A stretch of 64,000 nt of DNA, taken from CBDCYS01 sp965226185. Its GTDB lineage: Bacteria > Acidobacteriota > Terriglobia > Bryobacterales > UBA6623. Below are positions 35,901 through 42,631 of this stretch, piece by piece; positions within the stretch are counted from its first letter, which is position 1, and each line of letters opens with the position of its first letter. Both the position numbers and the translations under genes were made by a program. The stretch lies in contig CBDDCT010000004.1 of NCBI GenBank assembly GCA_965226185.1, positions 186,001 to 250,000 on the forward strand. Reading direction: 5' to 3'. Under the pieces are notes generated by a model. That model saw nothing but the letters and a program-made list of their open reading frames with translations. It was not told the DNA's origin and ran no database searches.

Positions 35901-36435
35901 TTACGTTTACGTGGACGCCAACCCGAAAGACCGTCCCTATGCGGGGTGGAGCGAAGGTGACTTCCGCTACCGAGCTTTCCGCTGCTTGGTGCGCGTCAAA
36001 TATAACCCGGGGCTGCCTTACAACTTCACGATCATGAAGCACACCGGCTGGATCGCGACCGAGCGCAGCGTCAGGGCGCATGAAACCCGCCCTGACAAGC
36101 TGGCCTTGGCCGAAGACACGGGCTATCAGTCCTCCTACCGCTACGGATCACACCAAAGCATCACCCGCGGCTGGCTGCCCCCGATGCACCAGACTGACAC
36201 CCTGTTCCACAAGCAAACCGGCTCGATGAGCTACACGTTCGGCTTCGCCATCGACAACCACGCCGTCAACACCGTGCCCAAGGAGACCCTGATTCGTGTG
36301 GTCAAAGCCGAAGACGGAGGGCTCGACGGTGAAGGCGTATGGGCGCCGGCGATGACAGGCTACACGCCGGGTAACGAAAGCGATTTTGCGCGGATGTATC
36401 TGGAAGGATCGCTCGTGCAGATCGAGCGGACGTGA
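32977..36435 (+). CDS. Molybdopterin catalytic (alpha) subunit, nitrite oxidoreductase/nitrate reductase-like (type II DMSO reductase family)
   Basis: 1,152 residues with a twin-arginine export signal (TRREFLDTAVAALGVGAVASFG). The FS0 region reads W-V-C-A-P-N-D-T-H-M-C, giving Cys65, Asp69, Cys73 and later Cys113 (RACPKGY); CxPNDTH matches the periplasmic Nxr clade as I remember it, rather than NarG (HxxNCTGSC). The probable Mo-ligand Asp is D275 in YTWRGDQAPGQP. Mo-bis-MGD-binding blocks QVGKNLIENKMPESHWLNEVIERGGKIVTISPDYNAVAAKSDY and TFLPMMLTGNIGKHGAGVHTW are intact. Operon order gamma-alpha-small-beta-chaperone supports a periplasmic heterotrimer. The substrate (nitrite, nitrate, chlorate, selenate) cannot be read from sequence. 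Confidence 0.88.
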   Translation: MRKMTRREFLDTAVAALGVGAVASFGCGALEVVSVDNPLASYPDRDWEKLYRDQYHYDRTFTWVCAPNDTHMCRLRAFVRNGVVVRSEQNYDHQNYTDLYGNRATPAWNPRACPKGYTFQRRVYGPYRLKGPVVRKGWKDWADAGFPSLSDNPQLRSQYKFDDRGNDAFVKVSWEEASRYAAQGLQAVAQTYSGDDGRTRLLADGYPEEMLLHWGGSGARTMKIGSSLPLHGVIGKFGLFRFANMLGLLDHHVRGVPPEEAKGPREWSEYTWRGDQAPGQPFVHGLQTSDMDMNDLRFSKLTIQVGKNLIENKMPESHWLNEVIERGGKIVTISPDYNAVAAKSDYFIGVRAGLSDTALFLGVTKILMDRGWYDEDFVKRFTDFPLLVRTDTLRRLRPEEIFADYQLKDISQGPSFTIQGMTAEQRDTIGDFVVYDNKSSAFAALSREDLGEHFTLDPALEGAFTATLLDGSRVEVMPVFEMYKRHLKDYDVDTVSDITSAPKEMIERLAKDLATIKPASIHYGEGINHYFHATLHNRATFLPMMLTGNIGKHGAGVHTWAGNYKGALFQASPWTGPGAGAYAKEDPFNPVLDENARITKENIRDTTHGEDVSYWGYGDRPLIVNTDEGRKVFTGKTHMPTPTKVMWYNNANLINQAKWVYHLIVNTFPKIDMIVDQQIEWTASAEYADLVLPANSWMESQDIECGGSCSNPFIQVWGGDGIEPVYDSKDDAAIFAGVGEALTNLTEDQRFTDYWKFVLEKKARVYLQRVFDSSTTTRGPEGAYDVGKVMRGEYDNEPGVVMMLFRTYPRVPFYEMVEDSIPFYTDTGRMNAYCDLPEAIDYGENLILHREGPEATPYLPNVIVSSSPYIRPRSYGISIASTDPEHRQIRNVKMPWAQVKKTVNPLWAQGFRFFCSTPKSRHTTHSSWSTVDWHAIWSSNFGDPYRMDKRHPNVADRQIQINPRAAKDLGIEDGDYVYVDANPKDRPYAGWSEGDFRYRAFRCLVRVKYNPGLPYNFTIMKHTGWIATERSVRAHETRPDKLALAEDTGYQSSYRYGSHQSITRGWLPPMHQTDTLFHKQTGSMSYTFGFAIDNHAVNTVPKETLIRVVKAEDGGLDGEGVWAPAMTGYTPGNESDFARMYLEGSLVQIERT

Positions 36436-36446
36436 TAGAGGGACAG

Positions 36447-36773
36447 ATGAGTCAACCTCTCAAGAAGCAGCCCGAAGCCGGCGATCCCATGGAATTGCGA
36501 GGGGTGGCCTGTGATGGCGACCTCGATTCCATGATTGACTGCATCATCGAGGAATACGCACGAATGGGGTGGGCCGCCGATCGCGTACTGCGCCTTTTCG
36601 AATCGCCCCTCTATCCCGTACTGCACAGATTCCTGCGTGCTCGCGGGGTGGAGGCCGTTCACAACAAGATTGAAGAAACCACGCGCCGCTGTGGCGTCTT
36701 CCGTTTCCGCACGACGGAGGCCCCGCCGGATGCGGAGTTAGTCCAGATCGATCCAGCGAACGAGGGAGGTTAG
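36447..36773 (+). CDS. Small protein between alpha and beta subunit genes
   Basis: A 108-residue soluble protein (MSQPLKKQPEAGDPMELRGVACDGDLDSMIDCIIEEYARMGWAADRVLRLFE...). I do not recognise the family. It has a mixed-charge N-terminus and a helical core ending in HRFLRARGVEAVHNKIEETTRRC. ATG 36447 follows GAGGGA; an in-frame GTG at 36432 overlaps the alpha stop. It ends three bases before the beta subunit, so the three genes are probably translated together. A maturation or assembly role is plausible but not shown. Confidence 0.65.
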   Translation: MSQPLKKQPEAGDPMELRGVACDGDLDSMIDCIIEEYARMGWAADRVLRLFESPLYPVLHRFLRARGVEAVHNKIEETTRRCGVFRFRTTEAPPDAELVQIDPANEGG

Positions 36774-36776
36774 GAG

Positions 36777-38069
36777 ATGAGTCGAGTCTACAACTGGCAA
36801 ATTGGCCGCGATATGTCCTACCCCTACGAGGAGGCCCATCCCTCGTCGCAGTACGCCTTCGTCTTCAACACCAACCGCTGCATTGGCTGCCAAACCTGCA
36901 CGATGGCCTGCAAGTCGACCTGGACCTTCTCCCGGGGCCAGGAGCTGATGTGGTGGAACAATGTGGAAACCAAGCCCTACGGCGGGTACCCGCTGTTCTG
37001 GGACGTCAAGCTCCTCAAGATGCTCCACGAAGCTGATCCGGGAGGGCAGCGCTGGTCCGCGAAATCCGGCAGCGAATCCGATGAAGCGCCTTTTGGGACG
37101 TTCGAGGGCAAGACTATCTTCGAGGCCGCCGAAACGCTGAAAGACCCGAAAGAGCCCAAGCGGGCGTTGGGCTATCTTCCCTCCGACGAAGAGTGGACCG
37201 CACCGAACATCTACGAAGATACCCCCACTGGGAAGATCCGAGGCCCCAACGATTGGACGGAAACCGCGGACCTGCCCGAGCACAAGGTTTGGTACTTCCA
37301 CCTGGCCCGCGTCTGCAATCACTGCACCTATCCCGGCTGCTTGGCGGCCTGTCCGCGGCAAGCCATCTACAAGCGCCCGGAAGACGGCATCGTTTTGATC
37401 GACCAGAGCCGCTGCCGCGGCTACCGCAAGTGCGTCGAGGCCTGCCCCTACAAGAAGGCGATGTACCAGCCGGTGACGCGCGTCAGCGAGAAATGTGTCG
37501 CCTGCTACCCGCGCATTGAAGGCAAAGACGACACTCTGACTCCGGACGGGAACCCGCTGGAAACCCGCTGCATGGCGGCTTGTGTAGGCAAGATTCGCAT
37601 GCAGGGGCTTGTACGGGTCGACGAGGAAGGCCAATGGGCCCACGACCCGGAAAACCCGCTTTACTTCCTCATCCACGAAAGGCAGGTGGCGCTTCCGCTC
37701 TATCCCCAGTTCGGTACCGAGCCGAACGGCTACTACATCCCGCCGCGCTGGGTCCCTCGCCGGTATCTGGAGCAGATGTTCGGTCCCGGCACCGAACATG
37801 CGATCGAACAATACGTCTGCCCGGACCGTGAACTGCTCGCGGTCTTACAGCTCTTTCGCGCGCAGCGGCAGATTCTGTTCCGCTTTGCCATCGAGCAAGG
37901 GCCCAAGGTAGCGGAGGTAGAGGTCAAGATGTCCTCAGGCGACCTGAAGACGCTGGAGGTCTTCAACGACACCGTGATCGGCTACAACAAATCGGGCCGC
38001 GAAGTGGTTCGAACCACAGTGGAAGAGCCGACCTACGAGAGGTCGGCGGAGCACGTGAACTCGATCTGA
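36777..38069 (+). CDS. Iron-sulfur (beta) subunit, nitrite oxidoreductase/nitrate reductase-like
   Basis: A 430-residue ferredoxin-type subunit with four cluster sites: C35-x2-C38-x2-C41-x3-C45; C180-x2-C183-x4-C188-x3-C192; C213-x2-Y216-x2-C219-x3-C223 (Tyr in place of one Cys, as expected for a [3Fe-4S] site); and C240/C243 with C265/C269. Segments such as NNVETKPYGGYP, NHCTYPGCLAACPR, YKRPEDGIVLIDQSRCRGYRKC and PLYPQFGTEPNGYYIPPR match NxrB-type beta subunits closely, from memory of that family. It passes electrons from the Mo site to the heme subunit. No export signal is seen; co-export with alpha is usual. Confidence 0.92.
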   Translation: MSRVYNWQIGRDMSYPYEEAHPSSQYAFVFNTNRCIGCQTCTMACKSTWTFSRGQELMWWNNVETKPYGGYPLFWDVKLLKMLHEADPGGQRWSAKSGSESDEAPFGTFEGKTIFEAAETLKDPKEPKRALGYLPSDEEWTAPNIYEDTPTGKIRGPNDWTETADLPEHKVWYFHLARVCNHCTYPGCLAACPRQAIYKRPEDGIVLIDQSRCRGYRKCVEACPYKKAMYQPVTRVSEKCVACYPRIEGKDDTLTPDGNPLETRCMAACVGKIRMQGLVRVDEEGQWAHDPENPLYFLIHERQVALPLYPQFGTEPNGYYIPPRWVPRRYLEQMFGPGTEHAIEQYVCPDRELLAVLQLFRAQRQILFRFAIEQGPKVAEVEVKMSSGDLKTLEVFNDTVIGYNKSGREVVRTTVEEPTYERSAEHVNSI

Positions 38070-38082
38070 CGGGAGGAAGCGA

Positions 38083-38742
38083 ATGGCAGCCAGCGCGGTT
38101 CAATACCTGGGACAAGATCAGGCGGTCGACGTTGCGCGGGGGCATCTTTACTCGTTTCTGGCAAGTGCGTTCAGCGATCCCGCCGGAAAGCACTTCGAAA
38201 CGGCTTTGGATTCCGGGAAACAAAGAGTCGCCTCGGCGGCCGCTGCGCTGCTCGCCTCGGAAGCTCCGCGAGATGTTCGGTTGGGCCCTGGAGAGAGGCC
38301 TCCGGACAAGCTGACGCTGGCGCTGGCCGTCAAAGAGGTTCGAGCTCCGCGCAGGCTCCTGATCGAGGGCCATCAGAAAGTCTTCGGGTTGCTGATCGGC
38401 CAGACGGCTCCGCTGAACGAAACCGAGTACTGCCAATCAACGGATGCCTTTTTCCGGGCCCAGCAGTTGGCGGACATCGGGGGCTTTTATAAGGCCTTCG
38501 GGCTTGAACGAAACGCCCAAGGCCGTGAACGGCAGGACCATTTGTCGATAGAGCTGGACTTCATGGCTCACTTGATGGAAAAGGAACTGTTCGCGGCCGC
38601 GTCGAGTGACCCCTCCTTACGCGAGAAGGCTGCCGTTTGCCGCGACGGGCAAAAGAATTTCATTGAACCTGAATTATGCACAGATTCACTTTGCGAGTGT
38701 GGCTGCGTTCGTAGCGGGTTGGCGGTCGTCGTGAGGTGGTAG
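38083..38742 (+). pseudogene. TorD/DmsD-type chaperone, N-terminal part, interrupted by a non-autonomous IS
   Basis: Cofactor-insertion chaperone for the molybdenum enzyme encoded just upstream (13 bases after the beta stop). Native sequence runs from MAASAVQYLG to about KNFIE, including QDHLSIELDFMAHLMEKE, the conserved TorD helix. From 38668 on the frame reads into the inserted element (PELCTDSLCECG...) and stops at 38742. The missing C-terminal part is at 39198-39418 in the same frame. Together they encode about 268 residues, the usual size of TorD proteins or slightly longer. Confidence 0.88.
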
Positions 38743-39197
38743 CTCGGCAACTGGTCTTTTGGCTTCTCCGTCCCCGGTTTCCCTTCCCGCCCAGATTCCG
38801 CGTCGTCAAAACCTCGCTCGGAAGTGACGTGTTTCCAGTGCGTTACGGCTAGTGCATAAAATTTTATGCATAGCGCATAGCCAGGCTCTCAGATCAGCGC
38901 CCTCCCGACCACCGGCAGAAAGCCGCCGTAGGGAGTCGGCTTCTTGCCGCGGAAGTGGTAAGGCGTCGAAGCCCCGATTTTATTGGGTCGCGAGGCCGTC
39001 ACGGCTGGGCCTTGTTGGACGGGCCTTTGGGAGCTATGCTGTTTTCGTCTGGTAACCATGTGGGTGACCTCCTTGGGGTTGGCTGGCGAAGCTGGGATCT
39101 TTGCCAGCCTACCTTTTTACCCCATGTTTTCGGGGGTTCCCAATGGTCCCTTGCGGCTCAGCCCTCCTCAGGTCCACGCCGCAGTGCATAATTCAGG
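38668..39197. mobile_element. Non-autonomous (MITE-like) derivative of the IS1380-type element, 530 bp
   Basis: Both ends carry the same 14-bp inverted repeats as the full elements (38668-38681 and 39184-39197). It is flanked by 5-bp duplications TTGAA (38663-38667 and 39198-39202). Inside, only the two ends of an IS1380-type element remain: the first about 215 bases and about 300 bases of the transposase N-terminal side. The transposase core is deleted. Sequence differs from copies A-C at many positions, so it comes from an older or related element. It contains a perfect palindrome TGCATAAAATTTTATGCA. Confidence 0.9.
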
Positions 39198-39418
39198 TTG
39201 AAGCTCACTTGATGTGGTGGGTCCCGGGTTTCGCCGAGTTGCTGCGAACAGGAACCACAACCGGCCTCTACGCGGAGTTGGCCGATAGCCTGGCGGCTTT
39301 CATTGTTTGCGAGCGAGTCCGCTTCGGTCTTGCCCCAAGCGCCGGCCTTGCTGGATCGAGCCCAACTCAGAACCCGAAACCCGAGGAATCAATGGGGCAA
39401 AGCTCTTCCTGTCACTGA
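39198..39418 (+). pseudogene. TorD-type chaperone, C-terminal part
   Basis: After removal of the 530-bp element and one TTGAA, the frame continues F-I-E-A-H-L-M-W-W-V-P-G-F-A-E-L-L, then LYAELADSLAAFIVCERVRF, and ends with TGA at 39416-39418. This is the conserved HL..W...F...L pattern of TorD C-termini. There are no other stops, so the break is the element alone. Confidence 0.9.
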
Positions 39419-39491
39419 GCGCCTGTCGCTCCGCTTGTGTAAGATCGGGAAGGCGGCACGGAGTCCTTGTGCCCGCGGCCAATCTTGCGGC

Positions 39492-40598
39492 ATGTCGATT
39501 CGTTTCAGATCAGTCCGGCTGCGCGGAAATCAGTGGCCCAACCTTCCTTTCTTGATCGTTGTTCCGGTCGCCCTGCTCGTTCTCTCTCGCGCGCATGCCC
39601 AGCCTGTCATCGGCCTTTATCCGACCTACCCTGCCGCCCCTCCGCTCGTTGGAAAGAGCCCCAAGGAGCAGGCCGCGCAACTGCGTTCGATGGGCGCCAC
39701 GCTCGCCGGGGGCCGATTCAAAGACGGCGCAATCCCTAAAGCTCTTCGTCGAGCCGGAATCAAGACGTTCGGGTTGGTCGTTCTGTTTCAAGGCGAGGAA
39801 CATTGGCAGTCACACCCCGAGTCACGCCCGATCATGGCCGACGGGCAGCCGCTCTTCAAAGATCGCTGGTATGCCGGAGTTTGTCCCAATCAACCCTGGC
39901 TGCGGCGCGAGAAACTCAGCGAGATCGAAGGAATGCTGGAAAGCGGACACTACGATGTGATCAATCTCGATTTCATTCGCTACCCGGTGCACTGGGAGGT
40001 TCCCGAGCCGAAGATCCCCGACACCTGCTATTGCTCGGTTTGTCTCGGGAAGTTTCAGAGAGACACCGGCATCTCGATTCCCGCCATGATCTCGGACGTT
40101 CCCAAAACGTCGGCTTGGATTAAGGCCAACCATCAAGACCGCTGGCATCGCTGGCGCGCCGAGCAGATCACCTCGTTCTGCTCCGAAGTGAAGCGGCTGC
40201 GCGACCGCATTCGGCCCGAGACTTTGATCTCACTTGCCGCGGTCCCCTGGCAGCCTGGCGACTACGACAACTCTATCTACCGGGTCGTCGGGCAGGACTT
40301 TCAGGCACTGGCAAAGGTCGTGGATGTTTTTAACCCCATGTCGTACCACGTGCTGAACGGACGGCCGGTCGGCTGGATCGGTGAAGTCAATGCTTACATC
40401 GTTCGAGAAACCGGCCGCCCGGTGTGGCCCTTCGTGATCTTCGACAAAGACAAGGCCTTGAGCCGCCAAGCCTGGCGGCCTGTCTACCAGCAAGCCCTTT
40501 CAAACGGCGCGGAGGGCCTCATTGCTTTTCCGTTCCCAAAGATGATCGGCACGGAAGGCTACCAGGTCTTCGTCGAGCGCTTTGGCCGGAATCGCTGA
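39492..40598 (+). CDS. Secreted TIM-barrel glycoside-hydrolase-like protein
   Basis: A 368-residue protein starting at ATG 39492, with a signal peptide (NLPFLIVVPVALLVLSRAHAQ). The mature part shows a barrel-like order of strands: GIKTFGLVVLFQGE, YDVINLDFIRYPVHWE, LISLAAVPWQPGDYDN, VVDVFNPMSYHVL, PVWPFVIFD. The pattern resembles glycosyl-hydrolase-like GHL10/DUF4015-type proteins, where acidic residues after these strands are catalytic (here Asp in NLDFIRYP). A Cys pair (CYCSVC) could bind metal. Family assignment is tentative. Confidence 0.6.
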   Translation: MSIRFRSVRLRGNQWPNLPFLIVVPVALLVLSRAHAQPVIGLYPTYPAAPPLVGKSPKEQAAQLRSMGATLAGGRFKDGAIPKALRRAGIKTFGLVVLFQGEEHWQSHPESRPIMADGQPLFKDRWYAGVCPNQPWLRREKLSEIEGMLESGHYDVINLDFIRYPVHWEVPEPKIPDTCYCSVCLGKFQRDTGISIPAMISDVPKTSAWIKANHQDRWHRWRAEQITSFCSEVKRLRDRIRPETLISLAAVPWQPGDYDNSIYRVVGQDFQALAKVVDVFNPMSYHVLNGRPVGWIGEVNAYIVRETGRPVWPFVIFDKDKALSRQAWRPVYQQALSNGAEGLIAFPFPKMIGTEGYQVFVERFGRNR

Positions 40599-40973
40599 TT
40601 GTCGCGGGTTGTGCGGAACTGGTTCGAGGAATTCCGCGGCCGTGAGCAGGACTGTGCGCAATCATGGTAAGCGAGGCCGGCCGACGATTCCGGCGAGGGT
40701 TCACGGAAATCAAGTGCTCCTGTAAGCGAATCCAGCTTCTCCAAATAGAAGTGGCGAGAACGCGGGTTCGAGGCTGCATTTGAAGGTCGGCAGCTTGGAA
40801 GACGCGGCGGCCGTCCGGGGACATTTTCTCTCGCCGAACTCCGAAGGTGCTGGTTCCCCTTGGTTAGGGAAAAGGTCGCTTGCGGGAGAACGGGGGAGGC
40901 AAGGGGGGTGTCACAGTGCTAGGCGAAGCCCGCAAGTGTACACTGGGTTGGTGAGGTTCAGAGGAGTGGAGAT
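40599..40973. other. Intergenic region, no gene seen
   Basis: About 375 bases. Frames here are arginine/serine-rich and lack ribosome binding sites; I see no RNA or repeat. Confidence 0.5.
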
Positions 40974-41156
40974 TTGACAACGGAGCAACCGTTTTCGGCA
41001 ACGTTCAAGCTGGACAAGGAGACGAAGAACACGATCCGCTACGCGGAGGAGGCAGAGGAACGACGTCCGATAGTGGGCATGGTGTACGTAGATAAGTACG
41101 AGCTACCAAAGCCCTATCCGGAGAAGATTCATGTCACCATTGAACCGTTGGAGTAG
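40974..41156 (+). CDS. Small conserved-looking protein
   Basis: A 60-residue acidic protein starting at TTG 40974 with GGAG upstream (TTEQPFSATFKLDKETKNTIRYAEEAEERRPIVGMVYVDKYELPKPYPEKIHVTIEPLE). The composition is protein-like, with alternating strand pattern at the C-terminus. Family unknown. Confidence 0.55.
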   Translation: MTTEQPFSATFKLDKETKNTIRYAEEAEERRPIVGMVYVDKYELPKPYPEKIHVTIEPLE

Positions 41157-41213
41157 CCGCTAATGGCATGGCTGTGGGCTTCGGCGCCTTAAAACCTCTT
41201 GGAGACGAAATTT

Positions 41214-41732
41214 ATGACGTCCTTTACTCAACGCGTGATCGGCGCGGCAAAACTCGATGTTCACATCTACGAAGAAGTCGAGGCAGACACTACGGCTATG
41301 GGCCAGGCGATGGGAGTTGTGGCACTTTCCAGCGTGGCGGCCGGTATCGGTGCTGTCGGTCGAGACGGCATACCGGGCCTGATTGGGGGCCTGGTGGCTG
41401 CCCTCTTGGGCTGGCTCCTCTGGGCGGGGCTGACCTACTTCATTGGCACCCGGATTCTCCCGACACCACAAACACATGCTGATTGGGGTGAACTGCTACG
41501 GACGACGGGTTTCGCCGCGGCTCCGGGGATGATCCGCGTTTTGGGGATTGTGCCGGGCTTGACCGGCCTCGTCTACCTTGTGGCTGGCGTTTGGATGCTC
41601 GCCGCCTTCGTCGTGGCCGTGCGCCAAGCGCTTGACTATACCAGCACCGGGCGTGCTGTCGGGGTTTGCCTGATCGGCTGGCTCGTGAACGGCGCCGTGC
41701 TTTTTTTCCTCGGTTTCATGTTGCCGCGCTAA
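41214..41732 (+). CDS. YIP1-family membrane protein
   Basis: A 172-residue protein with four to five membrane helices (GVVALSSVAAGIGAVG, GLIGGLVAALLGWLLWAGLTYFIG, IPGLTGLVYLVAGVWMLAAFVVAV, VCLIGWLVNGAVLFFLGFML). The start FTQRVIGAAKLDVHIYEEVEADTTAMGQA and helix layout match YIP1-domain proteins. Function unknown. ATG 41214 follows GGAGACG; an in-frame TTG at 41199 is less likely. Confidence 0.75.
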   Translation: MTSFTQRVIGAAKLDVHIYEEVEADTTAMGQAMGVVALSSVAAGIGAVGRDGIPGLIGGLVAALLGWLLWAGLTYFIGTRILPTPQTHADWGELLRTTGFAAAPGMIRVLGIVPGLTGLVYLVAGVWMLAAFVVAVRQALDYTSTGRAVGVCLIGWLVNGAVLFFLGFMLPR

Positions 41733-41801
41733 GCAGGGGTCTTGTCACCCGTCGTGGGAGGTCTAGGAATTTGCCTGATGGTGCTGCGCGGGAGGTGTAG
41801 C

Positions 41802-41978
41802 ATGGGGAACGAAAAGTTCTCCCAACGAAGGCAGCGTGATTACTTTGCGGTGGGCGTGTCCGACGAACCTGCAGCAGGCGACTATGTCGATATTCGTGAT
41901 GTCAGGATAATGAAAGGGCTCATATCCCAGCAGGTAATACTTACTCTTGCGGATGGTTTTGGAACACAGATGCGATGA
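41802..41978 (+). CDS. Small protein coupled to the HAD-UbiA gene
   Basis: A 58-residue protein (MGNEKFSQRRQRDYFAVGVSDEPAAGDYVDIRDVRIMKGL...) starting at ATG 41802 after GGAGGTGTAG. Its stop overlaps the next start codon (ATGA at 41975-41978), which argues that it is translated. Family unknown. Confidence 0.55.
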   Translation: MGNEKFSQRRQRDYFAVGVSDEPAAGDYVDIRDVRIMKGLISQQVILTLADGFGTQMR

Positions 41979-42631
41979 AGGGCGATGCCAACGTAGAAGT
42001 CGATTCCTCAAGGGCAAGCCAGCCGGAGGGACTTGCGGAGTCAGTTCCCACCTCCGCTGGGAACGAGGCGCTGGTAGTTGACTTGGACGGTACGCTTGTC
42101 CAAACCGACCTTCTCTTGGAGGGTGTCTTCACGTTGATGTCAAGCAGTCCTTTAAGCGGGCTGCGCGTGCTGGTTTCACTTTGTCGGGGCCGCGCGGCCT
42201 TAAAGAGGGCAGTTGCCCAACGTGTACCGCTCGACACGGATCTGCTCCCCTTCAACACAAACGTGCTCATGTTTCTGCGGGAACAGAAGCGAAAAGGAAG
42301 GGAAATTGTGCTGGCAACCGCGGCCGACCAGTTGTATGCTGACGCGGTATCAACTCACCTCCGGCTCTTCAACGTCGTCCTGGCGTCTGACGGTGTTCGG
42401 AATCTGCGTGGCCGGGCCAAGGCAGAGGCCATTCAGGAATACCTTTCGGGCAGGCCTTATGTATATGTTGGAAACGACATTGCGGACTTGGCGAGTTTTG
42501 AACGGGCTGCTGCGGCAGTACTAGTGAACCCGTCGAGTTCTCTTGAGCGAAGAGTTAAAGCGCGCCATGTGCAAGCTGAGCTTGTCTTTAACCTGAATTA
42601 TGCACTGCGGGGTGCACCGGAGGAGGGCTGA
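41975..42631 (+). pseudogene. HAD-phosphatase half of a HAD-UbiA fusion, cut by IS1380 copy B
   Basis: The frame encodes a HAD phosphatase domain with the nucleophile motif VVDLDGTLVQTD, a helical cap and the late motif YVGNDIADLASFE. Native sequence ends at about QAELVF. From 42592 the frame runs into the IS and stops at 42631. In known fusions of this type a UbiA prenyltransferase domain follows, and that domain is encoded in the same frame on the other side of the IS (44398-45280). Confidence 0.88.

Noticed and set aside
40599..40973. Several short frames around 40600-40970
   Set aside because: No ribosome binding sites, low-complexity Arg/Ser composition, nothing recognised.
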